Notes under the pieces: generated by a model
What the model saw: only the letters and a program-made list of their open reading frames with translations
The model's database searches: none
Told to the model about the DNA's origin: nothing
Position numbers and translations under genes: made by a program
Shown: positions 9,466 through 17,314 of the stretch, in pieces
Position numbering within the stretch: the stretch's first letter is position 1
Layout: each line of letters starts with the position of its first letter
Assembly: GCA_031553775.1 (NCBI GenBank)
Contig: JAVBLA010000053.1
Coordinates: forward strand, 1-32,792
DNA from: JAISFI01 sp031553775
Lineage (GTDB): Bacteria > Bacteroidota > Bacteroidia > Bacteroidales > Azobacteroidaceae
Reading direction: 5' to 3'
DNA length: 32,792 nt

Positions 9466-9872
9466 TTAACAGGTCTTGTCGCCAATACCATTTTGAATTG
9501 ATTCTCGTTGGCTATGTTAATCACTTTGATTACTTCCTTGTAAGGGATCGACTCATCGGCATAAAGTGCCACATACACTTCGGGATCTTTCGCATAACAA
9601 TCTTTCAGAAAAGGTGTTATTTCTTCGAAAGAAACCATCCGTTCTTTTTCTTTTCCGAAAGCGACATAGTAATTCAGGTCTTTGTCGATGGTAACACGCG
9701 TCAGTGGCTTGGCAGCCGTTTGTTTCTGGCTTTGCGGAAGCGTTACCTTGATTGCATTCGGAACAACTACCGTAGAAGTGATCATGAAAAAGATGAGCAT
9801 CAGGAAAATCATGTCGGTCATCGATGCCATGCTGAATTCGGCGGTAATTTTATTTCGTTTTTTCAGTGCCAT
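9462..9872 (-). CDS. exbD: ExbD/TolR biopolymer transport protein
   Basis: A 136-aa single-span inner-membrane protein of the ExbB-ExbD-TonB motor. The N-terminus is short and basic (MALKKRNKITAEF). It is followed by the transmembrane segment SMASMTDMIFLMLIFFMITST (14-34), with the conserved proton-carrying aspartate at D20. The rest (about 40-136) is the periplasmic ExbD domain, ending in the usual 'VYVALYADESIPYKEVIKVI' region. Length is normal for the family. It lies 32 bp after exbB and overlaps tonB by 4 bp. Confidence 0.92.
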   Translation of the reverse strand: MALKKRNKITAEFSMASMTDMIFLMLIFFMITSTVVVPNAIKVTLPQSQKQTAAKPLTRVTIDKDLNYYVAFGKEKERMVSFEEITPFLKDCYAKDPEVYVALYADESIPYKEVIKVINIANENQFKMVLATRPVK

Positions 9873-9904
9873 TGTTTGTTGTTTTATAAATGGGAAACCT
9901 GCTG

Positions 9905-10606
9905 TCAGTTAGCCGGCTCATTGAGCAAATCCATGAACTCCATGGTACGTGCTTCCATTTTATTGACTACACCGTTCACCTGTGAAACTAAGTAATTATA
10001 AGAAAACAGGGCGATTACACCAACGATCAATCCCGCAACGGTTGTAACCAAAGCTTCATAGATTCCGGAAGAAAGAATAGTAATATCCACATTGCTGCCT
10101 GCATTCGCCATATTGAAGAATGCGCGCACCATACCGGTTACAGTACCCAGGAATCCCAACATCGGAGCTGCTGCTGCTGCCGTAGCCACCCAGGGAAAAC
10201 CTTTTTCCAGTTTAGCCACTTCTATATTTCCCACGTTTTCCACGGCTACCTGTACGTCATTCATCGGCCGTCCCAGGCGGGAAATTCCTTTTTCTACCAT
10301 ACGGGCATAAGGAGTATCGTTTTTCCGGCAAAGATTCAGCGCCGAATCGATTTTTCCTTCATGGATATAATCTTTGATACGGTTCATAAACGTATTGTCT
10401 TCCTTTTCCGCTTTACGGATAACCAGGATTCTTTCTATCAGTACCGCTACAGAAACCAGTAACAGGAGAGCGATCGGGATCATGATCCATCCGCCTTTCA
10501 GGGCCAGGTCGAAAACACTGATTTTAGCTTCCTCCGGAACAATCACTTCGGTTAATTCGGGCATCGCCTGGGCAACACCTTCCTGGATAGTCAATAACAA
10601 ATTCAT
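9905..10606 (-). CDS. exbB: ExbB/TolQ/MotA-family proton channel protein
   Basis: A 233-aa inner-membrane protein that forms the pentameric channel around ExbD. Three membrane segments are visible: about 38-60 (GGWIMIPIALLLLVSVAVL), 139-163 (alanine-rich, then PMLGFLGTVTGMV) and 182-206 (VTTVAGLIVGVIALFSYNYL). The 'APMLGFLGTVTGM' and 'EALVTTVAGLIVG' blocks are the family signature. The cytoplasmic loop (about 64-135) has normal length. The start ATG overlaps the last base of the pdxJ stop codon region (pdxJ ends at 10603), so it should be coupled to pdxJ. Confidence 0.92.
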   Translation of the reverse strand: MNLLLTIQEGVAQAMPELTEVIVPEEAKISVFDLALKGGWIMIPIALLLLVSVAVLIERILVIRKAEKEDNTFMNRIKDYIHEGKIDSALNLCRKNDTPYARMVEKGISRLGRPMNDVQVAVENVGNIEVAKLEKGFPWVATAAAAAPMLGFLGTVTGMVRAFFNMANAGSNVDITILSSGIYEALVTTVAGLIVGVIALFSYNYLVSQVNGVVNKMEARTMEFMDLLNEPAN

Positions 10607-11316
10607 TTCAAACAGTCTTTATATTTTTTAATCGTTTCATTTAATCCCATATACAGAGCATCACAGATCAGGGCATGGCCGATAGACACTTCCTCCAGGA
10701 AGGGTATCTGTTCATGCAGGTATGCCAGATTTTCTAAGCTTAAATCATGTCCGGCATTTACTCCAAGTCCGAGGCTTTTTGCCAATTTTGCCGCTTCCAC
10801 AAAAGACTTCACGGCATTTTCCCGGTTCAGCGGATACATTAAGGCATAAGGTTCGGTATATAATTCTATCCGGTCCGTACCGGTTTTTGCCGCCAGTTCG
10901 ATATTCTTCAGGTCCGTTCCCACAAAGATGGAAGTCCGGATCTTTGTTTCATGAAAGCCCTCCACCACTTCACACAAACGATCGAAATGAGTTCTCACAT
11001 CCCATCCTGCATTGGAAGTAATGGCATCGGGAGCATCGGGAACCAGCGTTACCTGATCCGGCCTTGTCTTCAATACCAGGTTGATAAATGTGAGGGACGG
11101 ATATCCTTCGATATTGAACTCCGTTTTGACCTTCGGACGCAAACGATTTACATCGTCATAACGGATATGCCGTTCATCCGGGCGCGGGTGGACAGTAATA
11201 CCTTCCGCTCCGAAAGACTCACAATCTTCGGCTACTTTGATCAGATTGGGGACATCCCCTCCCCTCGCATTTCTCAAAGTGGCAATTTTGTTGATATTTA
11301 CACTTAGTTTCGTCAT
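10603..11316 (-). CDS. pdxJ: Pyridoxine 5'-phosphate synthase
   Basis: A 237-aa TIM-barrel enzyme that condenses 1-deoxy-D-xylulose 5-phosphate with 3-amino-2-oxopropyl phosphate to make pyridoxine 5'-phosphate (vitamin B6, DXP-dependent route). The start MTKLSVNINKIATLRNARG is typical. H43 (TVHPRPDERHI), E70 (FNIEGYP) and H190 (GVNAGHDLS) match E. coli catalytic positions His45, Glu72 and His193 as I recall them. The 'SIGHALICDALYMGL' end block is also conserved. An in-frame TTG 75 bases upstream would give a longer form, but the added residues are not family-like, so I use the ATG at 11316. It is the first gene of the pdxJ-exbB-exbD-tonB operon and diverges from the CBS gene. Confidence 0.95.
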   Translation of the reverse strand: MTKLSVNINKIATLRNARGGDVPNLIKVAEDCESFGAEGITVHPRPDERHIRYDDVNRLRPKVKTEFNIEGYPSLTFINLVLKTRPDQVTLVPDAPDAITSNAGWDVRTHFDRLCEVVEGFHETKIRTSIFVGTDLKNIELAAKTGTDRIELYTEPYALMYPLNRENAVKSFVEAAKLAKSLGLGVNAGHDLSLENLAYLHEQIPFLEEVSIGHALICDALYMGLNETIKKYKDCLK

Positions 11317-11359
11317 TATTATTAATAAAATAATACCTTTGCAAGTGATTATGCGAGTG

Positions 11360-11392
11360 CAAATGTAATAGATTTGCTTCAAAAAAACCAAA
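11360..11392 (-). promoter_or_regulatory. Promoter for the pdxJ-exbBD-tonB operon
   Basis: On the minus strand, TTTG (11392-11389) is followed by 21 bp and TACATTTG (11367-11360), matching TTTG-N19-21-TAnnTTTG. It would start transcription near 11353, about 37 bases before the pdxJ ATG. It overlaps the divergent CBS-gene promoter. Confidence 0.6.
11369..11376 (+). promoter_or_regulatory. -7 box for the CBS-domain gene
   Basis: TAGATTTG matches TAnnTTTG and would start transcription about a dozen bases before the ATG at 11395. The nearest upstream TTTG (11338-11341) is 27 bp away, longer than the usual spacer, so the -33 element is uncertain. It overlaps the pdxJ promoter on the other strand. 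Confidence 0.4.
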
Positions 11393-11394
11393 GA

Positions 11395-12054
11395 ATGCTG
11401 ACAAAAGAAATACTAAACAGGGAAATTCCCGCATTAAAGTCGTCCGATACGGGAAATTATGCGCTTTCAGTGATGGAAGACCTGAAAATTGCGCATCTTC
11501 CGGTGGTTGATTCGGGAACTTATTCCTATTTAGTTTCCGATAAAGACATTTTCCAGATGGAAGATCCGGAAAATACCATCGCCAGCCTGAGTATTTTTGC
11601 TCCCTGCGTGCAGGAAAGCACTCTGCTGACGGAGGTTTTGCACATCTTTGCCAAAGACCGGCTGACTTTGCTCCCTGTGATCGACGAGAAAGGAACATAC
11701 AAAGGCTCGGTTACTACCGATGCACTGATCGGGAAACTCGATGAGATAACCAACGGAGGAAATCCGGGAAGCCTGATCGTTTTGGAAATCAATTCCCTGG
11801 ATTACGACCTGTCGAACATTGCCCGTCTCGCAGAATCTAATCATGCCAGGATACTCACCCTGTTTACCTATCCTGTTTCTCTGACCGATAAACTGACTAT
11901 GGTATTAAAAATCGACCTGGAAGATGCCTCTCCTTTCCTGAGAAGCCTGGAAAGATTCAATTACCATATCCTTTATTATTTCCAGAAAGACGGATTGGTA
12001 GACGAAATACTCAAGAAAAGACTCGATGAGTTAATGTATTACTTAAAAATGTAA
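11395..12054 (+). CDS. CBS-domain protein with C-terminal ACT-like domain
   Basis: A 219-aa cytoplasmic protein. Two CBS motifs occupy about residues 1-118 (LKIAHLPVVDSGTYSYLVSDKDI and LTLLPVIDEKGTYKGSVTTDALI). An ACT-like alpha/beta region follows (about 128-200; GSLIVLEINSLDYDLSNIAR). This CBS-CBS-ACT layout resembles AcuB-type proteins. CBS pairs usually bind adenine nucleotides and ACT domains often bind small metabolites, so a regulatory sensor role is likely; the target is unknown. An in-frame TTG 21 bases upstream overlaps the promoter, so I use the ATG. nadK follows 108 bp downstream on the same strand, which hints at a link with NAD metabolism, although repeats lie in between. Confidence 0.85.
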   Translation: MLTKEILNREIPALKSSDTGNYALSVMEDLKIAHLPVVDSGTYSYLVSDKDIFQMEDPENTIASLSIFAPCVQESTLLTEVLHIFAKDRLTLLPVIDEKGTYKGSVTTDALIGKLDEITNGGNPGSLIVLEINSLDYDLSNIARLAESNHARILTLFTYPVSLTDKLTMVLKIDLEDASPFLRSLERFNYHILYYFQKDGLVDEILKKRLDELMYYLKM

Positions 12055-12130
12055 CTCAAAATACCTGTCCACTTTGTTCAAAAACAGAAAAATAGTATCT
12101 CATTTTCAATCGAAAATCGGCCTTGCCCCA

Positions 12131-12160
12131 TTTTCAATTTTCAATTTTCAATTTTCAATT
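12131..12160. repeat. Heptanucleotide tandem repeat (TTTTCAA)x4 before nadK
   Basis: Four perfect copies of TTTTCAA (12131-12158) and a partial copy end two bases before the nadK ATG, so the repeat forms its ribosome-loading leader. The reverse-complement unit TTGAAAA recurs directly after nadK at 13038-13058. Confidence 0.9.
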
Positions 12161-12162
12161 GT

Positions 12163-13041
12163 ATGAGTCTGAGATTCGGAATATTCGGGAATAAATACCA
12201 GGAAGAAGGCAGTAATCCTGTCAGGAGGGTATTTGACCATCTAAACAAATTAGGAGCGGAAGTATGGATCGAGGAAGATTTTTGTCTTTACCTGAAAGAG
12301 GCTTTATCTTATCAACCCAAAGTCAAAGGAATTTTCTCGGGAGAAAATGATGATATGGATGTCGCCCTGAGCCTGGGTGGTGACGGTACTTTTCTCAGGA
12401 CAGCCGCCCTGATCGGAAAAAGAAATATCCCCATTCTGGGCATCAACGCGGGTAATTTAGGTTTTCTGGCCGATACCCCGGACGAAGCCATAGAACAGAC
12501 ATTGGATGATGTCTGCCGGAATAATTTCCGTATAGAAGAAAGATCTCTGCTGAAACTTAAAACCGAGAACAATCTGTTTCATGGATTTAATTATGCATTG
12601 AACGAAATAGCTGTCCTCAAAAGGGATACATCCTCTATGATAACCGTCCATACCTACCTGAATGAGGATTATCTGAGCAGTTACTGGGCCGACGGACTGA
12701 TCGTGGCTACTCCCACCGGTTCTACAGCTTACTCCATGAGTGTAAATGGACCCATTATCCTTCCACAGGCTAAAAGTCTGGTACTAAGTCCGATTGCACC
12801 TCATTCACTGACTGTAAGGCCATTAGTCATTCCGGATGATTATAAGATCACACTGAATGTGGAGAGCCGCAGCCGGAATTTCCGGATTTCAATAGACGGT
12901 CGGTCGGAGGTTTTCCCAACCGGAAGCCGCCTGTCTATTACCAAAGCAGATTTTACTGTTAAGATTATAAAAAGAGAGGGACAGACTTTTTATGAGACTT
13001 TGAGGAATAAGTTGATGTGGGGGAAGGATGTTAGAAATTGA
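12163..13041 (+). CDS. nadK: NAD kinase
   Basis: A 292-aa cytosolic enzyme that phosphorylates NAD to NADP. The GGDGT motif is at residues 72-76 (LSLGGDGTFLRTA), with D74 as the expected catalytic aspartate. It is followed by 'ILGINAGNLGFLAD', the NE motif (ALNEIAVLKRD) and 'GLIVATPTGSTAYSMSVNGPI'. Length and motif order are normal for bacterial NadK. The gene is embedded between (TTTTCAA)4 just before its ATG and (TTGAAAA)3 that includes its stop codon. The next gene is nadB on the same strand, so two NAD-metabolism genes sit together. Confidence 0.96.
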   Translation: MSLRFGIFGNKYQEEGSNPVRRVFDHLNKLGAEVWIEEDFCLYLKEALSYQPKVKGIFSGENDDMDVALSLGGDGTFLRTAALIGKRNIPILGINAGNLGFLADTPDEAIEQTLDDVCRNNFRIEERSLLKLKTENNLFHGFNYALNEIAVLKRDTSSMITVHTYLNEDYLSSYWADGLIVATPTGSTAYSMSVNGPIILPQAKSLVLSPIAPHSLTVRPLVIPDDYKITLNVESRSRNFRISIDGRSEVFPTGSRLSITKADFTVKIIKREGQTFYETLRNKLMWGKDVRN

Positions 13042-13078
13042 AAATTGAAAATTGAAAATTAAGAGTTGAGAGTTGAGG
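13038..13078. repeat. Heptanucleotide repeats (TTGAAAA)x3 and (GAGTTGA)x2 after nadK
   Basis: Three copies of TTGAAAA (13038-13058) run through the nadK stop codon. Two copies of GAGTTGA (13063-13076) follow, a degenerate version with the same period of seven. The first block is the exact reverse complement of the block before nadK. Confidence 0.88.
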
Positions 13079-13115
13079 TTTTGGAGTGGGAAAAGGTTTT
13101 TAAAGAGGTTTGGCT

Positions 13116-14678
13116 ATGTATAAGTTTGATTTTTTGATTATTGGATCGGGAATTGCGGGGATGAGTTTTGCGCTTAAGGTAGCTAATAAAGGAAAAGTAG
13201 CTATTGTTTGTAAAAATTCGTTGGAAGATGCCAATACATATTATGCACAAGGGGGGGTTGCTTCGGTTACTTCTCAACTGGACAATTTCGATAAGCATAT
13301 TGCGGATACGCTCGATGCGGGAGATAATATCAACGACCTGAGTGTGGTGGAAAAAGTGGTGCGTGAGGCACCGGCTCAAATCTCGGAACTGATTTCCTGG
13401 GGGGTGCATTTCGATAAAGACGATAAAGGAAATTTCGACCTCCATAGAGAAGGAGGACATTCGGAATTCCGGATCCTGCATCATAAAGACAATACGGGAG
13501 CAGAAATCCAGGAAAGCCTGATACAGGCTATTAAGAGGCATCCGAATATCACTGTATTCGAGCATTATTTTGCGATCGACATCATTACCCAGCATCACCT
13601 CGGAAAAACAGTGAACCGCTACATGAAAGATATCGAATGTTACGGCGCTTACGTTTTGAACCAGGATACCAATAATATTCATACTTTCCTGTCGAAAGTT
13701 ACGATGATGGCTACCGGAGGTATCGGTAATATATACCAGACCACTACCAATCCTGTGGTTGCCACGGGCGACGGCATTGCAATGGTCTACCGCGCCAAAG
13801 GACACGTCAAGGATATGGAATTCGTACAGTTCCATCCTACGGCATTGTATCATCCGGGCGACAGGCCTTCTTTCCTTATCACCGAAGCCATGCGGGGATA
13901 CGGAGGCATTTTGCGGACACGTTCCGGTAAAAAGTTCATGCACAAATACGACGAACGGAAATCATTGGCTCCACGCGATATCGTGGCGAGGGCCATCGAT
14001 ACCGAAATGAAAAACCGGGGAGATGATTTTGTCTACTTAGATGTTACGCATAAAGATCCGGAAGAAACGAAAACTCATTTTCCTACCATATACAGCAAAT
14101 GCCTGAGTTATGGTATCGACATCACCAAAGATTATATTCCTGTAGCTCCGGCGGCGCATTACCTTTGCGGAGGACTTGTAGTTGACAGCAACGGTCAATC
14201 GAGCATTAACCGGCTCTATGCCAACGGAGAATGCGCCTGCACCGGCCTTCACGGCGCTAACCGTTTAGCATCCAACTCACTGATAGAAGCGGTAGTATAT
14301 GCCGATGCATCCGCCAGACACGCCTTATCTGTAATCGACACTATCGACTATCAAACCGGAATACCCGACTGGAACGACGAAGGCACCTCCCTCCCGGAAG
14401 AAATGGTATTGATCACACAAAGCACCAAAGAAGTAGGCCAGATCATGTCGTCGTATGTAGGAATCGTCCGCTCCAACCTCCGCTTGAAAAGAGCCTTCGA
14501 CCGGTTGGAAATCCTTTACCGCGAAACGGAAAACCTCTATCAACGCTCAGTTGTTTCGCGCGAGATCTGTGAATTGAGGAATATTATCAACACAGGGTAT
14601 CTGGTTATCAAACAGGCTACAAACCGGAAGGAAAGCAGGGGGTTGCATTATACGATTGATTATCCGGAGAAGCAATGA
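13116..14678 (+). CDS. nadB: L-aspartate oxidase
   Basis: A 520-aa FAD flavoprotein that oxidises L-aspartate to iminoaspartate, the first step of de novo NAD synthesis. The FAD-binding GxGxxG is at 10-15 (IIGSGIAGMSFALKVA). Other family blocks are 'TYYAQGGVASV', 'HREGGHSEFRI', 'VTMMATGGIGNIY', 'DMEFVQFHPTALYHPG', 'RDIVARAID', 'HYLCGGLVVD' and 'GANRLASNSLIEAVVY'. A C-terminal helical region closes the chain. I chose the ATG at 13116; a TTG two codons upstream is in frame but less likely. nadA and nadC are not in the window. It follows nadK by 74 bp, most of it repeats. Confidence 0.96.
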   Translation: MYKFDFLIIGSGIAGMSFALKVANKGKVAIVCKNSLEDANTYYAQGGVASVTSQLDNFDKHIADTLDAGDNINDLSVVEKVVREAPAQISELISWGVHFDKDDKGNFDLHREGGHSEFRILHHKDNTGAEIQESLIQAIKRHPNITVFEHYFAIDIITQHHLGKTVNRYMKDIECYGAYVLNQDTNNIHTFLSKVTMMATGGIGNIYQTTTNPVVATGDGIAMVYRAKGHVKDMEFVQFHPTALYHPGDRPSFLITEAMRGYGGILRTRSGKKFMHKYDERKSLAPRDIVARAIDTEMKNRGDDFVYLDVTHKDPEETKTHFPTIYSKCLSYGIDITKDYIPVAPAAHYLCGGLVVDSNGQSSINRLYANGECACTGLHGANRLASNSLIEAVVYADASARHALSVIDTIDYQTGIPDWNDEGTSLPEEMVLITQSTKEVGQIMSSYVGIVRSNLRLKRAFDRLEILYRETENLYQRSVVSREICELRNIINTGYLVIKQATNRKESRGLHYTIDYPEKQ

Positions 14679-14745
14679 TATTTTCCAGTATTCAAGATAC
14701 AAAAAAGTATGATATTCCTGAATTTTATTTTTCAATACAAATTTG

Positions 14746-14753
14746 TATCTTTG
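14746..14753 (+). promoter_or_regulatory. -7 box for the RhuM-Fic gene
   Basis: TATCTTTG matches TAnnTTTG and lies 22 bases before the ATG at 14776. The region 19-21 bp upstream is T-rich but has no clean TTTG. The gene therefore appears to have its own promoter. Confidence 0.5.
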
Positions 14754-14775
14754 GTGAAATTTTCACAAAACAACT

Positions 14776-15750
14776 ATGAAAACTGGAGAAATTATTATTT
14801 ATCAGACCCCTGACGGAACAACAAATCTGGATGTTAGATTAGAGAATGACACTGTTTGGTTAACTCAAAAACAAATTGCTGAATTATTCGGCACAAAAAG
14901 GCCTGCTATAACAAAGCATTTAAGTAACATATTTAATTCTTGCGAATTAAATGAAAGTTCAGTTAGTTCCATTTTGGAACATACTGCTAATGACGGCAAA
15001 GTATATCAGACAAAATTTTACAATTTAGATATAATAATATCTGTCGGCTATCGAGTTAATTCTCAGAATGCAACAAAATTTCGTATTTGGGCAAACAAAG
15101 TTCTAAAAGAATACCTCATAAAAGGTTATGCCATCAACGATAAAATAAAAACCAAACAATACGAAGAACTAAAACAAACCGTAAAATTATTAGCCAACAT
15201 TATCGATAATAAAGAATTATCTATTGATGAGGCCACAGGATTATTACAGATAATTACTGACTATACCTATGCTCTTGACACACTTGACAAATATGATTAT
15301 CAACAATTAACGGTTGAGGAAACCACAGAAGGAAGTAAATTCCATGCCACTTATGAGAATGCAATGGAAGCTATTAGAAGTTTGAAAAGCAAATTTGGAG
15401 GTAGCGATTTATTTGGTAATGAAAAAGACCAATCATTCAAAAGTTCTATCAGCACAATTTATCAAACATTCGGAGGAAACGAACTTTATCCGAGTATCGA
15501 AGAAAAAGCTGCTATGCTGCTTTATCTGGTTACAAAAAATCATTCTTTCAGCGACGGAAACAAAAGGATTGCTGCATTTCTTTTTCTTTGGTTTCTAGAA
15601 AAGAACAGAATTTTGTACAAAAGCAACGGATCCCGTTTAATAGAAAACAACACGCTTGTCGCTTTAACACTGATGATTGCAGAAAGCCGGACAGAAGAAA
15701 AAGATGTAATAGTGAAAGTGGTTGTAAACCTGATAAATAAAAACAATTGA
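14776..15750 (+). CDS. RhuM-family / Fic-domain fusion protein
   Basis: A 324-aa cytoplasmic protein. The N-terminal half is RhuM-like, with a helix-turn-helix-like start (VWLTQKQIAELFGTKRPAI, about 27-45) and the family block 'YNLDIIISVGYRVNSQNATKFRIWANKVLKEYL'-type region (about 82-115). The C-terminal half is a Fic domain with the full active-site motif HSFSDGNKR (256-264), matching HxFx(D/E)GN(K/G)R. Fic enzymes transfer AMP or other phosphate-containing groups from nucleotides to proteins, so it may be catalytically active; substrate unknown. RhuM-Fic fusions occur on genomic islands and near toxin or restriction loci. No separate antitoxin gene is adjacent. The gene is AT-rich compared with nadB and ysxC on either side and has its own promoter, which points to horizontal acquisition. 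Confidence 0.88.
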   Translation: MKTGEIIIYQTPDGTTNLDVRLENDTVWLTQKQIAELFGTKRPAITKHLSNIFNSCELNESSVSSILEHTANDGKVYQTKFYNLDIIISVGYRVNSQNATKFRIWANKVLKEYLIKGYAINDKIKTKQYEELKQTVKLLANIIDNKELSIDEATGLLQIITDYTYALDTLDKYDYQQLTVEETTEGSKFHATYENAMEAIRSLKSKFGGSDLFGNEKDQSFKSSISTIYQTFGGNELYPSIEEKAAMLLYLVTKNHSFSDGNKRIAAFLFLWFLEKNRILYKSNGSRLIENNTLVALTLMIAESRTEEKDVIVKVVVNLINKNN

Positions 15751-15773
15751 GAAACTACAAGGGAAAGATGACG

Positions 15774-15805
15774 ATTGTTAAAATCCAAGAAACTTCTTAT
15801 CTTTG
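15774..15805 (+). promoter_or_regulatory. Promoter for ysxC
   Basis: ATTG (15774-15777, one mismatch to TTTG), a 20-bp spacer and TATCTTTG (15798-15805) fit the Bacteroidota promoter pattern. Transcription would start about 15 bases before the ysxC ATG. Confidence 0.55.
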
Positions 15806-15829
15806 TAAGCAGTAATTTTCAAAAACACT

Positions 15830-16435
15830 ATGGAAATAAAATCAGCAACATTTGTAATCAGTAACACAGATGTAAAAAAATGCCCGGCAGACAGCCGTCC
15901 CGAATATGCTTTTATCGGTCGCTCCAATGTAGGAAAATCTTCTCTGATCAATATGCTTACAGGAAAAAGGGGATTGGCTATGACCTCCTCCACTCCGGGG
16001 AAAACCCAGTTAATCAACCATTTTTTAATTAATGATCAGTGGTACCTGGTAGATTTACCTGGATACGGTTATGCACAACGGGGTAAAAAAGGCCGGGAAA
16101 AGATCCGGGAGATTATCGAAAATTATATACTGGAGCGTTTACAGCTTACCTCACTTTTTGTATTACTCGATTGCCGCCACGAGCCACAAACCATCGACAT
16201 GGAATTTATGGAATGGCTGGGCGAGAATGGGGTGCCATTCTCCATCATTTTCACCAAATCGGATAAAATCTCAGCTACGAAACTCCTGGAGAATACAGGA
16301 CTTTATAAAACCAGGCTTCTGGAAACCTGGGAAGAATTGCCTCCTGTGTTTTATACTTCATCAGAAAAGAGAAAAGGCCGGGAGGAAATATTGGAGTATA
16401 TTGACTCGATTAATGAATCTTTAAAAGAAGGATAA
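15830..16435 (+). CDS. ysxC: Ribosome biogenesis GTPase YsxC/EngB (YihA)
   Basis: A 201-aa TRAFAC GTPase needed for large ribosomal subunit assembly. The G1 P-loop is GRSNVGKS (30-37). The T in 'MTSSTPGKTQLINHF' is G2, 'LVDLPGYGYA' is G3 (DxxG) and 'IIFTKSDKIS' is G4. Length and motif order are normal for the family. It stands alone between the RhuM-Fic gene and the second RHS locus, with its own promoter. Confidence 0.96.
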   Translation: MEIKSATFVISNTDVKKCPADSRPEYAFIGRSNVGKSSLINMLTGKRGLAMTSSTPGKTQLINHFLINDQWYLVDLPGYGYAQRGKKGREKIREIIENYILERLQLTSLFVLLDCRHEPQTIDMEFMEWLGENGVPFSIIFTKSDKISATKLLENTGLYKTRLLETWEELPPVFYTSSEKRKGREEILEYIDSINESLKEG

Positions 16436-16505
16436 AATAAAATACTTTTTTAAGGAACACTCATTATATGTATTTGTTTTTTTTATAAAAAATATGTTAT
16501 AAAAC

Positions 16506-16523
16506 ATGCAAAATTATTTGCAT
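16506..16523. promoter_or_regulatory. Inverted repeat overlapping the -33 box (possible operator)
   Basis: ATGCAAA and TTTGCAT form 7-base arms around a 4-base centre. The right arm contains the TTTG (16517-16520) of the promoter of the second RHS operon, which is where a repressor or activator site would be expected. No regulator gene is adjacent. Confidence 0.4.
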
Positions 16524-16549
16524 TTTACACATTTTATGTCATATATTTG
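16517..16549 (+). promoter_or_regulatory. Promoter for the second RHS operon
   Basis: TTTG (16517-16520), a 21-bp spacer and TATATTTG (16542-16549) match the Bacteroidota consensus. The context around the -7 box (TTTATG, then ATATATTTGCA) is very similar to that of the first RHS operon. The leader to the first ATG is about 65 bases. Confidence 0.75.
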
Positions 16550-16621
16550 CACTTATAAAGATATCTTCCTGTTACTTAAAATAAAAAATTACTTATCATC
16601 AACTCATAATGTATTTGCACC

Positions 16622-17302
16622 ATGAAAAAAGCCATCACCATTCTAGCAGTACTTATTCAGTCTGGTATTTTGTATTCCCAGCAGATCGGGACTGGAACAG
16701 CACCACTTTTAACTACAGAAAATGGATTTAATAAACCCGTGAATTCAGGAGTTTATGTAAGCGGTATGCCACAAGAGGGCTTCCCAGAAGAAACCCCGGA
16801 GCATCCCTGGAAATATTTGGTTTCAATACGTTCTACCAGTGCCTGGCACCAACAGTTGCAAATAGCAGGAACTTTCTGGAGGAATGACAGGTTGTTTTTC
16901 AGAAAGATAGAAGAATCTTCTCTTTCTGCTCAGGCTGCTAATCCGTGGTATGAACTGGCTACACGTGGTGACAATCATTTTACAGGCAAACAAATCATCA
17001 ATGGAGATCTCCAGGTAGGATACAATAATTATGCCTCTGCTCCCGGATACGGCAAGCGCCTGTTCTTCGGCGACGAATGGGAGAATAGCAAACCTTTGTG
17101 GATTGCCCGTTACAATGCGGGAACCAACATGTCTGAAATGCGGGTGAACATTGGCTCCTATCCGGAATCGAACAACCGGTTCGTAGTGGGCACCACCCGG
17201 TATGACAATAATGAATGGCTTGAAAGCCTTAGTGTACTGGCCAATGGAAATGTAGGCATCGGGATAAGTAATCCCGGATCTAAACTGGAACTGAAAAAAT
17301 AA
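16622..17302 (+). CDS. Exported fibre-like protein, first gene of second RHS operon
   Basis: A 226-aa protein with a signal peptide (MKKAITILAVLIQSGILYSQ). It has a beta-rich body with aromatic and Asn/Gly residues and the end block 'NGNVGIGISNPGSKLELKK'. That block resembles the 'GNVGIGTxNPxxKLEV' element found in Bacteroidota tail-fibre or S74-type surface proteins, where more sequence usually follows; here the protein stops there. I recognise no enzyme motif. It lies 12 bp before the YD/T9SS mini-protein gene, and the two very likely share a transcript with the RHS gene. An adhesin or receptor-binding role is inference. Confidence 0.75.
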   Translation: MKKAITILAVLIQSGILYSQQIGTGTAPLLTTENGFNKPVNSGVYVSGMPQEGFPEETPEHPWKYLVSIRSTSAWHQQLQIAGTFWRNDRLFFRKIEESSLSAQAANPWYELATRGDNHFTGKQIINGDLQVGYNNYASAPGYGKRLFFGDEWENSKPLWIARYNAGTNMSEMRVNIGSYPESNNRFVVGTTRYDNNEWLESLSVLANGNVGIGISNPGSKLELKK

Positions 17303-17314
17303 AAATGATACCCC

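Noticed and set aside
12131..13078. CRISPR-like repeats around nadK
   Set aside because: The units are 7 bases with no spacers and the two blocks are inverted relative to each other; they are simple tandem repeats.
13059..13943. 294-codon open frame antisense to nadB
   Set aside because: nadB is complete and well matched on the plus strand; the antisense translation resembles no protein.
16436..16621. Insertion sequence or attachment site before the second RHS operon
   Set aside because: No transposase or integrase gene and no flanking direct repeats are visible; the short inverted repeats lie at a promoter.
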